Shown here: in pieces, positions 46,774 through 59,727 of the stretch
Position numbering within the stretch: position 1 is the first letter of the stretch
How the letters are laid out: the number at the start of each line of letters is the position of its first letter
From: Polytrichum commune
Lineage: Eukaryota; Streptophyta; Polytrichopsida; Polytrichales; Polytrichaceae
Reading direction: 5' to 3'
NCBI GenBank assembly: GCA_950295325.1
Contig: OX485803.1
Span: 48,811,554 to 48,875,553 of the forward strand
Length of the DNA stretch: 64,000 nucleotides
Notes under the pieces: model-generated
Database searches by the model: none
Seen by the model: only the letters and a program-made list of their open reading frames with translations
What the model was told of the DNA's origin: nothing
Program-made: the position numbers and the translations under genes

Positions 46774-49700
46774 ATGGCGCAGGTCGGATTGCGTATCTGG
46801 GCGGTGCTGTGTTTCGTCACGGGAATTCTGATGGTGGTGCACGAAGGGATGATGGAGCCCTGGTGCGATGGCCCGGAGGTGACAGGATCGGGATTAGGAT
46901 CAGGGTGGGAGATTTTTCCCACCGAGTCCGATGAGCTCAAAGTGGCAGTGGTCGCGGATTTGCACCTCGCAGGGCCGGGGACGGCTTGGGTGGATCGCGT
47001 GCGACGCGAGTCCTTCATGCGATCGACTTTTCAGGTTCGTCATTGGAATTGCCCCGAGAATTTGTCCCTTTGATCTATCCATGGTCCAAGATGAAATTCA
47101 ATGTGATGGCGAGATAAAAAAAAATCATCCTACTACTCGTGTCGGTGTGCTGGAATGGGGTGGTGGTCAAAGGAATTATGGAAATTTGTGTGCGGTCTCG
47201 GTGTGCTGGAATTGGGTGGTGGTAAAAGGAATTATGGCAATTTGCATGCGGTCTCGGTGTGCTGGAAATTTCCCCTTTGATCTGGTCATATTTGAAGGTG
47301 AAATCCAATGTGGTGATCAAATCCATTCTACTCATGTCGGTGTGCTGGAATTGGGTGATTGGCAATAGTAAGCCAGCTACTAGGTGCTGCTGAATTAACA
47401 TTCAGCTACTAGATGCATCCATCGATTGATGATACTCTTGCTGTATAAATGATTAAACGGATTATTAGTGGTCAGATTTCCTTTCTCGTGGTTCAACAAT
47501 GAGAGCAGCAGACAGGTTTGCAAAAGGAAATATGGCAATTTGTATGTGGTCAGGGTGTGCTGGAATTAGGTGATCGGCAACAGTAAGCCAGCTACTAGGT
47601 GCTGCTGAATTTTATATTCAGCTACTAGGTGCACCATTGATGCTCTTGCTGGTCAAAATGTTAAACAGATTCTCAGTGGTCAGATTTTCGTTCTCATATT
47701 TCAACAATGAGAGCAGCAGACAGCTGCAATACGAAATACCCACGGCCATGTGTTATACATTCTCGGTGTGCTGGAATTAGGTGATTGCCAATATTAAGCC
47801 AGCTACTAGGTTCACATATTGCTGTATAAATTTCTTGAAACCCATTCTCATTGATCAGACTTCCTTTTCTTGTGGTTCAACCACTTGCAAAAGGTTCAAT
47901 CAGCACATAGGCACTAATAAAGCGGAAATTGGTGGTGTAGAGTGCATACAGGATATTGAAGCCCGATGCGCTCATTGTGCTCGGCGATGTGTCAGATGCG
48001 GGTCGCAGATCAAACAACGCACAATGGAGCGAAGTCGTGAGCCGATTCCAGAGTCTGGTCCGTCCCTTCACGGGTAACCCCATACATGTTGTGGTTGGCA
48101 ATCATGATGTTGGTGACCATCACGACCCCGGCTTTTCAAGCCGCTTGCCACGATTCGCTGCTTCATTTCCTGGCTTGGATGCCACATGTGGGAGTCGTTT
48201 CGCCTGGAAGGGTGTTGATTTTGTTTCCTTAAATGCCATGGCAATGCACGGTGATGGCTGTTCAGTGTGTTCGAGTGTGGAGAGGAGCATTGAGAACACC
48301 ATGGCATCACTCAAGGTAAACATCCTGACTGCAATAGTCCAGTTTAGAATATCAACTTTTAGTGGGATATTTCGTTGTCCTAGTCTGCTACGTTACCCCT
48401 TAAAGGCCTGAGGGGGTTAAGAGTTTTCTAAAGATGTGTTATCAAATAACATTTCTAAGGCTTTCTTGAGAACTATCACAAAAGAGAACTTGTAAAGCAC
48501 CATGAAAGGATCACATCTATATGGTAAAAATACAAACAAAACAGTAATGATACTCCTTTTATGTTATTAATCAATTATTTTTTTGAAAATTCATCATCAT
48601 CATAAAATCTTGTTATTATGATGATAAACACAACATACTTGGTTGACAATACACATACTATAAATTGGTGGAAAGTTGCAAGCACAGTACAATCTTGAAG
48701 TGAGGAAACTGTAAAAAGGCCCTTGAGAGGTGAGCTTTTATGAGGTATAGACTCTAGAGGATAACCATGCATGGTGATAGAGAATTTCAAAGTCTATGTC
48801 TGGGAAAAACAATTGCTGAAAATACTTGCTACTTTAGGAAATATCCAATCATTTGAAAATAAGAGTCCTGTGTTTGTGATGGTTCCTGCTATTCAGGGTT
48901 AACATTCATTTTTGATGTGCTGTTGATCTTTTCTGTGCAAGTCTTTGCACATCTACTCAGAGACTTGAAATGCTTCTAAATGGGCATCTGACATTTGTCA
49001 CCTGAACCTCCAACACTATTTAATCAGCAAGACACAGGGGTGGGGCTCACGGAGCAATCAGATGCAAGGACCACTGGGCCTGTGCTGCTCCTGCATTTGC
49101 CATTGTACCGCCATGACGAAAATGCCTGCTCCTCCTCAGATATCCCGCGCTGTGCTCCATGGCATGAAGTGGAGGGCAACTGCCTAGGAGTGACATCTTC
49201 ATATCCAGTGTAAGGCACAAAGTCATGGTTTCACATGGACTTCAAGATTGATCTGTTGTAGGTTGTTAGAGGACTATCATGTGTACATTTCTAGGAGTGG
49301 TGAAGGAACGCCATGTTGATTCCTCTTCTTCTGTTTGTGTGATGAGGGGATTGTGCCAATGTGTCATCAAACTGCTGCTGATGTGGGACACATAACACTA
49401 ATATTTTCACATCATGTGATACTACTTTGTTCCAGAAGTTATTTATACAATGAAGTATGGTGTGACATGTTGTGTTTTTCAAGGTAGTTCATCTCAAACT
49501 TGCTCCTGTATTGGAAACTGGTTGTAATGGGGTTGTGTGATTGGTGGTGGATGACAGGGTGCCACCTAAGGAGGAACCTCATAGAGTGGGACAGGACGTA
49601 CTATCACAGAAAGCTTCTGCACATTTGCTGGAGTCGTTGAAACCACGGTGAGTACTGAAATTCTAGGACTGTTGGACAGAAGGAAATGAATATGTTCAAT

Positions 49701-50754
49701 GGAAATAGTAGTTGGCAGTTTCTGACGAGGTTATGACTCTGGTTGGAGTGTGCTTGGTGTGAACCAGTTTTCTGCAGGTATTTGTTTTTTCATATACCAT
49801 TGGGTAAGGGGATTAAAGGAGAACTTTTAGTATGATACCAGCCTTGTCATGGTATTGAAAACGTTTATAAAATGTACAAGGGTTTAGAGGTGACACCATG
49901 GAATTTTGCAATGGTGTATGTGCAAACATCAAGTGGTATCAAGATTGGTATGGAAGGATGTAAAATCAACCAGGTCAGGTAGGTAATTATAACTAAGGTA
50001 GACAAGCCTTATTCAGATACTTGTCTCTCTGCACCTACTTCTAGTATGATTTGAAACACGCAATTAGTACGAGATTATTAGCAACTCCTAATTGTGCCCC
50101 GTAGCCATTTGCCTCGTGATTTTTGGAGCTCATATAAATATCTCATTCCTTATCAAAGTCAGAATTCTGTGCTCATTAAGTGGTCATATAGGTTCCTCTA
50201 ACTATGTTGACTATTGAGTGTAGAATAGTTAGAATATTGTGAGCACATAGTCCAATCTCTTCGAAACACATGTCATTTTGGTGTCCGGCGTTAGATCCAT
50301 ACATCATCACATACCACTCAAATATAGGTCTCCAAATTATTTCTATGTTGGAATTAGGCACCTCTACCCTATACACGTCAATTGAGACCCGGGTTGAACG
50401 TAGATACCCGCACAACATTGGTTTGAACAATGTGTTGTTTGATAAAAGAAAAGTATGATGCGCAGGCTAGTGTTTAGTGGACACACCCACCGTTGGTGTG
50501 ACATCATTCATGCAGACGGGACAAGAGAGATCACAGTGCCTTCTTTGAGCTGGCGCAACCGCAATGATCCAAGCTTTGTGATGGCCACTGTCCACACCAA
50601 CTCCTCCATCACAGTCCAACGCTGCATGCTGGCGAATGAGTCGACAATGATTGTCCTCTATATTATTTGGGGGCTGGTGACGTTGTCATGGTTACTGGCC
50701 ACAACATTGACTGCATTCCACCATGTGAGACACAAGTCCGTGAAGCCTGAGTGA
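46774..50754 (+). CDS. MPPE1: Metallophosphoesterase of the Cdc1/Ted1/MPPE1 (PGAP5) family, 5 exons
   Basis: Human PGAP5/MPPE1 removes the ethanolamine-phosphate side branch from GPI anchors at ER exit sites; yeast Ted1 and Cdc1 act in the same pathway. Exons 46774-47034, 47941-48315, 49028-49209, 49558-49647 and 50466-50754 join to 398 aa, the family length. The N-terminal hydrophobic segment (IWAVLCFVTGILMVV) and the C-terminal one (about residues 364-386) put the catalytic domain in the lumen. All metal-binding motifs are visible: ADLHL (D62, H64), LGDVSDAG (D103), VVGNHD (N141-H142), LLHLPLY and SGHTHRW (H309, H311). VPSLSWRNRNDPSF is the family signature near the end. The ATG at 46774 lies in GCGATGGC, a strong plant start context. 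Intron 1 is filled with tandem repeats and intron 4 holds a family A copy. Substrate specificity in plants is inferred. Confidence 0.93.
47144..47338 (+). repeat. 56-bp tandem units in MPPE1 intron 1
   Basis: GGTGTGCTGGAAT starts at 47144, 47200 and 47256, exactly 56 bp apart. Each unit includes AAAGGAATTATGG and GTGCGGTCTC or GCATGCGGTCTC. The next marker is at 47339, where a longer unit takes over. Confidence 0.75.
47339..47900 (+). repeat. About 213-bp tandem units in MPPE1 intron 1
   Basis: The same GGTGTGCTGGAATT marker recurs at 47339, 47554 and 47765, now followed each time by AAGCCAGCTACTAGG and, distally, by GGTCAGATTTCC- and GTGGTTCAAC-like words. It is a higher-order expansion of the 56-bp unit, about 2.6 copies. 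Confidence 0.75.
49975..50330 (-). repeat. Family A copy in MPPE1 intron 4
   Basis: It runs from CTAAGGTAGACAAGCCTTATTC through TAGTCCAATCTCTTCGAAAC to CATACCACTCAAATATAGG, antisense to the gene. Confidence 0.5.
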
Positions 50755-51910
50755 CCATATGGCAAAGGAGTGTACCCTAAATTTGTTGGCGGTATCCATC
50801 TACCAGTTTTTGTCTTGTCTGGAGGCTCTGAAAGCCAGGATTACAAACCTCTTGGAGAGTGAGAATGATCTTATGGAGTGGCGGGGTATAGAAGCAAATG
50901 CGAACCTCCACTTAGTCATTCATTCAGTCCTGTGCACCAAGATCATGAGTCTCCTTCATCAACTCACAGACAGCAGGCAGTGTGTACAAGAAAAGTATTG
51001 AAAATTACCAAGTTGCCTGCTGAGGGGGATTTGTGGTGGATAGGATTCCACCTACTTCAGGAATGGTTGCGCAAAACAGGAGCAAACCATTTTCTGTTGT
51101 GTGTACAGATCATTTGCAATTGGCAATATTGGAACGTGGTGACCAAGGCCTGATTCGTGCAACCAAATGAGATGATAGATTCTCACAGAATTGTAAAATA
51201 TGCGATTATTTAAAATTAAGCAAGATCTATCTGATTCTGATTTTGATCCCTCTGCTCTTATGTGCTGGACTTTACTTGGTATTCCAGTTAAACTGGAAGT
51301 TAAGGAGAAAGTCAAACAAAGCAAATACGCCATGGGACGTGCACTGAAAGTTGTAGACAGAATTTCATGCAAACCTTCCATTCATTTGTATGACAAAGGA
51401 GCTTCTACAGTACATATGTCATACAAGTATAAAGTTTTCCTTGATGCGATCTATATGTGCTTAGACATGGGTTCGAGACAATAAGAGGGCAATTTTTTTT
51501 TTAAATGCAAAGCTAGACAACTTTCTTGGAATAAACCCGGATATTTGGTGCAAAGTACGTAAAGCCATGGTACAACACTCTCTTCTTTGTGCTAGGTGGA
51601 GACAAAACAGTAAGTTGAGAGCTATATTGTAGCATTTGAGCCTGAGTGTCTCAACAACAAGGAAATTATTTCTCATCTCCACTTGATTGTCTTTGGTACG
51701 AGGCCGTACTCTTCATGTAACTCACTGGACTTTTAGCCAGAATATGCCAAATAATAGACCCTCAATCTGCAACTCCTATTATTTGCTATTGTGCCAGTTG
51801 TATAATATATAATACTTTGTGAATGTGGAGGGACTGAGTCGAGTTATCTCTAGTAATCCAGATATTCAAAGTCAAGCTTACGAACAATTTGTTGTGAGCA
51901 CCAAGATTGA
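50755..51910. other. Region downstream of MPPE1; 3' UTR and unassigned DNA
   Basis: The start should be MPPE1 3' UTR. An unbroken 94-codon frame at 51200-51484 (KQDLSDSDFDPSALMCWTLL, later KYAMGRALKVVDRI) has somewhat protein-like composition but no family I recognise and no clear splice context. Nothing else is supported. Confidence 0.35.
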
Positions 51911-52412
51911 GGGCCACTTCACACACGAGCCAAGAGCCGTGACCATGAAACTGTGAGAGCCCAAAAGAAAGTGTCGAAAGGCCGTCCCAACACACCTCCA
52001 AAATCATGTAGTGGGGTCACGGACCCTCAAGTGTAGTGTGAAGTCATATGTGACCGGACCCTCAACCGAATGCTATTTCAACGAATTTCTATTCATGCGG
52101 GCCCTCACACATGATAAAATAGAATAAATCAACGGTTGTGAGCGTTCGGAGTGCCATGGTCTCCCGGTTTTGTGTTAGGCCCACCTCCAAAAGGTGGTTT
52201 TGGAAAATAGTCCAAGTGACCATGAAACGTGATCCATTCGATGCCATGTAGGAATCCATGTAGACTTTACATCCATCTTGCATTCACATACTCCGTTGGT
52301 CCCTCAAGCGTAGTGTGAAGTAGAGAACTTGGACCGGCTCCAACCCTTCCACCAATGAGAGTGCTTGAAGTGCAATGGTCACGGGCTCTCAGTCTCGTGT
52401 GTGAAGTGGCCC
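51911..52412. mobile_element. Harbinger-like MITE, family H copy 3
   Basis: TGA (51908-51910 and 52413-52415) flanks GGGCCACTTCACACACGAG and CTCGTGTGTGAAGTGGCCC. It is shorter (502 bp) and more diverged than the other two. The central palindrome near 52155-52224 is present but decayed. Confidence 0.8.
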
Positions 52413-52689
52413 TGAGATCTGGACAAGATAGCTTGAAAGAGGCAGAAACTCTCTGACACACTCAAGTGCATACATACTTATACAAGTGTCAACCAAGCAA
52501 TCAGAGTTAACAGATAACTTAGCACTGGAGCCAAAGGATTAAATTTAAGTTATTAGTTGCATTTCATTGTTAAAACCCAAGTATGCTAACACACTTGCCT
52601 AAATGGGCAGCCTGGGCAAGCTTCACTGAACGGTTGGATTACCATTTGGAGTTACATGTTGCTATAACTTCTAATATATAAGAAACATC

Positions 52690-53065
52690 CACACTAAATA
52701 TTATATTTGGTGTCACCATTTCTACTTATCTTGCTCAGTACTAATTGTAAAATGCGGTGTAATGTCACCAACACTAAATGTTAACGAAACATTATTTTTC
52801 GTTCCTTGTAATTTTTTGGGGGGTTTATAGATTTACAGTGTTGCAATTACTGTCACTTACCAAGTCAATTTTCATCCAAGTTTTCAATCATTCATGACAA
52901 TATTTCATCACGAGTTGCTGACAAGAGAAGGTGGGGTTTTGGCCCATGGATGAACTCATCCATCATCCATGACAACATTTGTAAAACTTATTCATAAGAA
53001 GTGTCATCGGAAAAGTTACCATAGTGACATAAAATACCATATGACACTAAATATCATATTTAGTG
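52690..53065. mobile_element. MITE family D, copy 1
   Basis: The left end CACACTAAATATTATATTTGG and the right end CACTAAATATCATATTTAGTG are each palindromes as well as being mirrored. The middle contains ATTACTGTCACTTACCAAGT and GATGAACTCATCCATCATCC, shared with 57981-58374 and 62147-62518. Confidence 0.65.
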
Positions 53066-53796
53066 CACATAGTATGCACATCAAGGAACATGAAATGACT
53101 TATTTGATAAGTTGTTTGATAAGAAAAATGAAACTCTTGAACATTAAATAAACCTATCATGTACTTTTATTCCCTTAAGTATGTGAATCCCAAACTAAAA
53201 ATTTAATTAATCTTTATTTCATTTCAATCAATTGATGTACTTCTCCAGGTTTGAAGCACACTATGATAAAGTCAATATGGATATATTATTCAATTAGCAA
53301 CTTAGTAATAAACGCAAATGCAGGACCAACTTCCTTGGAACCAAAATATTGTAGAGGGCTCTCTATTCTAACAAAAAATAACTATTCCTCCTTCATATGT
53401 TGCAACGTGTCAAACTCATTGGCTAACACCCACTCATATCCACCATGGAAATTACATTCCAACGTTAGTAAAAATGAAATAGAGCGCCCTCTATAGTACT
53501 TGAGGCAATGACAATGCCAAAATTATACCCCTTGAGCCCACCGAACTCCACTCGAAACCCAACATTTTTTTAACATGATGACCTCCCCTCCAATGATACT
53601 CATAGCGAGGGGTTGATCGCATTGGCCACTTCTGCACCATCCATCCACATCTCAAGCTATAGTAGTGTGAAAAGCGGTGGGCCAACACCTATTCCTCGAC
53701 ATAATCCCCAACAATTTCACAGTTGAAACCGGATGGAAATGTTGGTGTGATCAGGGCATGAGAGTTGTCACGCAATGAATATGGAGAACCGACCTC

Positions 53797-54491
53797 TAAG
53801 GTAGAGGGTGCTTAAACCAACACTTTAAGCTATTGCACATGCATATGGCTGCATGGTTGATATAAAAAAATCCATATTAGCCTTTTTCTAAACATAGGTA
53901 TAAAGAAAGAAAGAATATTTTAAGCCTCAATTAGATATTTGATGAATATTCAAAGTCAAAACCACTAGCTTCCTTAAACCAACATATAGGCCATGTGTAT
54001 GACGACCTTGGATTTGATTAGGACCCCCACCTTCATTGCCTAGAACCAACACAACATAGTTGGGTACTAGACCCAAGCTAAATCAAAGACCAACTAGTAA
54101 CGGTGCGCAAAGCCACATGGCCACCTCCATGATCCCACCTAATTCGCTTCCAAAACCGTCACCCTGCGTCTTGGGTACCAACCCCTTTGTGCTTTGTGGG
54201 CCTAACTCTGTGACTTTGTGAATAGAATGGCTAGAGTAGGCAGTGACAACCCACCCTAAACCCACCTTGAACCAACCCGAGATAGAGTGGAGCTCGTTAC
54301 CTACCCTACATGAAGGCAGTGGAGGCCGGTATCAGGTGGCGCCACTAATGACACTTAAAAGTGTGACTCCGTGGGCCCATACACTCCTACACCATGGGGA
54401 ACGCTTCAAGGTAGTAGAGTGTTGGTGATTGGGAGGCGTTTATAGGTATTGATTTTTGGGTGGGGTGTTGGTTTTAACACCCTCTACCTTA
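53797..54491. mobile_element. 695-bp inverted-repeat element inserted in a family C repeat
   Basis: The left end TAAGGTAGAGGGTGCTTAAA and the right end TTTTAACACCCTCTACCTTA mirror each other over about 25 bp. The outside flanks GGAGAACCGACC and AGTTACAAATGAACCGGTTG are the two sides of family C, which are contiguous in the copy at 59090. The element has therefore landed in a pre-existing repeat. No coding content. Confidence 0.6.
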
Positions 54492-54928
54492 GTTACAAAT
54501 GAACCGGTTGAAGTTCAAAGACTTCAGAACAACCATTGATCATTTACAAGAAGTCTTTAAAGTACACCCCAATTTAGTAAAAGAAAACCCGAAAGATCAC
54601 AACATGTCACCGGTCGGACTTGGGAAACACTAGAATTTTGACCGATTATGCCCAAAAATCTTCCGGGACACTGTTATCATAGGTGGCTGGTAGGAGCACT
54701 CTAATAATTGCATCACATAATTCATTCAGTGGTGGCCCACAGGGACCACCCCCGAACCGTCCTTTGAAAATAATTAAAGGCCTTTTTTGTGTTTTCCACC
54801 CTTGGTTGCCAGGGTGGCAACAATAAGAATGCAGGCCAACTAAGACAAACCAAGCACGAAATAGGTGTGCTTAATTATGGTCCACATTTCGTGACCATTG
54901 TTTTGGCACTTTTTTCACGGCCTTCTAA

Positions 54929-56003
54929 GGGCCGGTTTACACTACGGTGGAGAAGTCCACCGGTCATGCAAAAAAAGGGCGTTTCTCAATTGTGATTGGT
55001 CGAAAATGCAACTCTTGACCGGTGGGTGTTTACACTAGGTGAAGAAAACAATGGTGGTGAACTTTTCTCATGGATGATAAAATGACATGGCCGCCTACAT
55101 GGCGGCACTTTTTGGAGTTGGGCTTCTCCGGAGAAGCCCAACTCAATAAAAAATTAAATTTTCAAACACAGATCTGGACCGTAGATTTTAGATTTGGTTT
55201 TTTCAAAACCTAAGATGTTGGCAAGCTTCTCTCTCTCTCTCTCTCTCTTGTAGTAGCTCCTTAGCGATTTTTTTTTGTGCAATTTTTTTTGCAATGCTTG
55301 GTTACTCACAATATCCACTTGGCCGTTCAAATTTCCACACCACCCTCTCCTTGCTCCCAAACAAAAAAATGCCATCATCATAATTGAAGCATTATGGTGA
55401 TACATGATGGTTTTTTGTATCGCCATAATTGAAACGATAAAATACTCAAAACCATAAAGATCATAAGAGAGCACAAAATCTCTCTTCTTCGATTATCCAT
55501 GATTGAAGATCAAAGATAAGAAGAGAGAAATTGATGAGGATGATTAAGAGGAGAGCATGTCTTAAATAATACCAAAGAGTAGTGCTTTGTCCAATGTGTA
55601 TGGGTTTTCCCCTCTTCATTCTTAAACACCCAAGGAGACATTTATTTCCTACATGGGCCAAACTTGACAATTGGCAATTTGGCAATTTTCATTATCTTTT
55701 GAATAAAATTGAACATTATATTACACAATTCTTACGAACACAGTTCTTGTTGAAATCTTTTGATATAATGTGAATGTAGAGAATTATGGTTTTTTATCAC
55801 AAAAAATCTTCACCATTAGGTGAACTTCTCCGCTAAACTTCTCCTCTAGGTGTTTAGACTTCAACCGGTCAAGACTCCTTAAGAAATATTTTATTGCCTT
55901 TAATTCTTCTCCGGCACATCCACCATTTGCCTCATATAACCATGTCTTGGCCAAGCATTCTTGACTGACCGGAGGCCTTCTCCACCGTAGTGTAAACCGG
56001 GCC
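54929..56003. mobile_element. 1.08-kb Harbinger-like element with central 30-bp perfect palindrome
   Basis: TAA (54926-54928 and 56004-56006) flanks GGGCCGGTTTACACTACGG and its near-exact inverted partner. The next words, GTGGAGAAGTCCACCGGTCA and TGACCGGAGGCCTTCTCCAC, extend the pairing. An exact palindrome of 30 bp (55115-55144, half-site GAGTTGGGCTTCTCC) lies inside. Open frames (to 106 codons) show no transposase motifs, so it is non-autonomous. Confidence 0.8.
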
Positions 56004-57489
56004 TAAGTCAGTGCTGCACGGCTCGAGCTGGGGTTTAACTTTGTGGGAAAGGGAATGGTCATTCCGAGTGTGTGGAGATTGCACTTCTTGGATTTCTAAG
56101 TTCTTGGTCGCTTCCGTAATCTTTCGCATGGCAATATCGAGAATTCGATCTCAAAAGACATATACATTCAATGTTGTGTTGTATGTTTCTTTTGTCCATT
56201 TGAACTATGTTGGAAAACACTATGATGCATACATTCAAAGTGTTGGTGGGATGTGTGTGTGTGTGAGAGATAGGTTTTTTTTCCCGGCAATATTTGTGTA
56301 TAGCCCTGGCACATGAGTGAAGCTCAGTCAGGACGCATATGATGCCACTTGGGTGGACCCGCTGTTGTTGTTAAGCATGTCTTTATCTTGTGAAGATTTA
56401 GTGTCAGGCCCACCTCGGTACATAAAGGCCTGCAACCCTGACATGTGCACTATGCGCTGCAACTACAGTGTTGGCAGGTCCAAAACGCCATTGCCCAAGG
56501 CTTGTGTGGTAGGGCATGTAGCCTATTGTAGTGTTGAGCATCTCAAATCTCGTTGATGTGTCGTGTCTTATTGGATATGAGTACACCAATCGTAGGTCAT
56601 AGCACAATATCCTCGTGACATGGTCATCGTTACGTCTGAGGTTGTCATGTGTTTATCATGCTATTGGCTGTAGCATTGTTTTTCGTGTTACTTACCTTGT
56701 TATTCGTGCAACCAGGTGGGTAGCATACAAACATCCAAGTACAACCCATAACATGGCTCCTCGTGTATAATATCTAGTCCATGGATCTTTTTTACCAACA
56801 GATGCGCATCCAAAAATGGATACTCAACAACCAATGTTGATTGCCACATACATTAGACCAACACCCTGATTTTTGGAAGGCATATGCAAACTGCTCAAGT
56901 CTCCATTTTAACTTACCCAAAAAAAATAAAAAAATAACTCTCAACGTTCCAATCATTGTGTTGAACTCTTCCAATAAGTTAGCCATCAAATCAAAAGGTT
57001 GTCATTTACATTGCGATAATTATATTATATGTATAACAACCCACACATTAATTGATATACCTAGTAGTATACATTTTGAAACTTTTGAGCGGTGAGGGCA
57101 CATATGTGTTAGACACAATTCGCTTGATGGGTGGATCATGAATGTCCATGCACATATACCCCATCGTCCATCCATATGCTAGTCAAAGTCCATAAATAGT
57201 AGTCTTTAATTAAACCTAAACAATAATTATGGCCCTACCCTAGTTGGAGGTTCAAAAGCTCCCAAAGAGACTTGGTTTTTGGATCATGGTATCTAAGTGT
57301 CTATGATGGTAGGAAGTTTTGGAAATGATGTATGTAGGTAATATTCAATCATTGAATGAGCTTCGTCAAACACGTGAGTGACCAATCTCGAGATGGCCAC
57401 CATAAGCTAAAGTCAAGAAATAATAAACATTTAGTATGTGTTGGTTGCCGTTTTTGAATTGGCAAGCTCTCGTGTGTGGGTGTTGGGGT
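56004..57489. other. Intergenic stretch without recognised gene
   Basis: Frames at 56011-56316 and 56317-56556 are open for 80-100 codons. The second is Cys-containing (ACNPDMCTMRCNYSVG), but I know no family for it and see no splice context. The remainder is AT-rich with no paired ends. Confidence 0.4.
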
Positions 57490-57800
57490 AAGGTAAGTAG
57501 GCCTAATTCGGTTAAATGGACACCTGACATTGTAGTGGTGTGTGAATCTCAAAATGGACATCAAAGGAACATGTGCTTCAAAATCGTTAACCGTTTTAGG
57601 TTCAATAATCAACATAAGGGGGTGAGGTGGGATCTATGTGATCTATGAATAAATATATAATATAATATTCATTTTGATAGATAATAACTTTTTTTTCTTC
57701 AGAAAGGCTTTGAATATTACGAGGAATATGGCTACATGCGCATGTTGGACATGCTAATCGCTTTGCACTAACTGAGTGTTTCCTATCTTATGAGAAGTGG
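57490..57800 (+). repeat. Dispersed repeat family A, plus copy
   Basis: It runs from GTAAGTAGGCCTAATTCGG through GACATCAAAGGAACATGTGC to a word like 'ttatgagaagtgggtgc'. The central block is shortened. Confidence 0.45.
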
Positions 57801-57980
57801 GTGCAGAGCTAAAAATTGTCCATTTATGAATTGTGTAACCCTTTTGGGGAGCCCAGTTGCGGCAAGTAGTTGCAGTGCCATACGTATTCCCAAATCAATG
57901 TAGCCAACATAATTGGTGTTTTGGGGATGTCAAGTCATTGATACTTGGAGCCACTTGGATCCATGTTGCTTGATTGAAAC

Positions 57981-58374
57981 TACACTAAATATCATATTTA
58001 GTGTCACCAATTCTAATTGTATTGCTCAATACTAATTGTAAACCATGGTATAGTGTTACCAACACTAAATGTTGACCCAACATCGCTTGTCATTCCTTGT
58101 AATTAATTATTATTATTATTATTTGGGGGGGGGGTTGTAGATTCACAGTGTTGCGATTACTGTCACTTACCAAGTGACTTTTCATCCAGATTTTAACCAT
58201 CCAATACAATATTTCATCACAAGTTGCTGACAAGAAAAGGTAGGGTTATTGGCCAACGGATGAACTCATCCATCATCCATGACAATGTTTGCTCATTTAT
58301 TCATAAGAAGTGTCATCCGTATGGTCACCATAGTGACATTAATTACCACATGACACTAAATATCATATTTAGTG
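57981..58374. mobile_element. MITE family D, copy 2 (best preserved)
   Basis: It begins TACACTAAATATCATATTTAG and ends CACTAAATATCATATTTAGTG, so each end is a 20-bp palindrome. It carries an 11-bp G-run at about 58124-58135 where the other copies have shorter G or C runs. 394 bp, no coding content. Confidence 0.7.
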
Positions 58375-59727
58375 AACTACCGAACTACACTAACAACAGC
58401 TAAGTCGGTTGAATAAATGCGGCCGATTTCTATGAACGAGTTGGATATGTTCAACATTAGGGTTAGGGGCATGGGGCGGGGGACTCCTTGGTTACGGCAT
58501 ATAAACCTTCATGCTCTCCACCAACCAAAAGTTGCCACGTCGTCGAGACAATGGTGGAAATTGGGTTCACGGCACCTCACATTAAAACAAACCCTAAAGA
58601 GTTAAATGGCCTTGCCCTTTCTAATGCATTGGCAAGCGTGTTCGGGTCACAGGCAAGTTCATGAAAAGGTTCTCTAGCTAGTACCAATGCACCTCTCATT
58701 CATTCAACACAAATAACTGCTCATTTGATTTGACACGGAAAGTAGATGCAAAGACCCCAAAATTAATGTATAAATTAATTATTATAAAATTAGATAGAAA
58801 CTCTGGTCCCTTTTTAGCAAGGGGCCGGCGTGAATAAAGTGTCCGTTCGTAATGTCAATGACCCGATGCCCACCGGACAAGGGGACATTGGGACAATACT
58901 ACTCTCCCCTTTCGAGGATGGACACTATAGTGACACACTACAATATTATAAAATTTTATGTTAGACGAATGAGAAATATGCTGTAAATTTCTCTTGGAAT
59001 TTGCCTGCGACCTTGGACACACTTGGCTCATGTATCATGAAGCACAAGAGCATTTGTCTCGGTGGGGTCTTATGATGTGAGGAGCGGCGAATGGGGAGAA
59101 CCGGCCACTTAGTTACATATGAATCGGTTGAGTTTGAGAGATAACCGGTTGGAGTTCAACACTTTAGGATGACTATCGATTCTCTTAAAAGAACCTATGG
59201 AACATACCAATGTTGTAATGGTACCACAACTATGGTATACCAGACTAGTAATGGTATAAAGAGGTCCAAATTTTGATTGGATGGGTATGGTAATGGTATT
59301 GCATTACAAAGGTGTGGTTTGGTATGGTATGGACATGGTACGAGTATTGATTTATTCAAGACTAGATATAAGTATGGTATTGGTATTAAGATTCTCTCAA
59401 CCCAATGTTGGGGGAGTATGTACCTTTACCCAAGGTATGGATATTGTAAATATTTCAATTAATTACCTCAATCTAGAGTTGGTTCACCTGACCATGCCAC
59501 TTGCATCTTCGTCACAATAACCAACATTGTGTGCATTTGCCCACACATCCAACTACAGTCTAACCTTGATAATGTCACCCTTGTTAATGGGACACCTTGA
59601 TATTGTCACCTAAAAGTTTGAAACCGATTTTCTTAGTGTAAAACTCCCTCGTTATTATCCCTATCACCCTTGTTAATGTCACTATTTTTTTCCAAAATCC
59701 GTAGTGTAAATGTGATAATATCAAATA

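Noticed and set aside
47075-47401. Frames on both strands in MPPE1 intron 1
   Set aside because: Produced by the 56-bp tandem units. The conserved metallophosphoesterase sequence jumps from 47034 to 47941 with correct phase.
51200-51484. 94-codon frame after MPPE1
   Set aside because: Reads somewhat protein-like, but no recognisable family and no exon signals; not reported as a gene.
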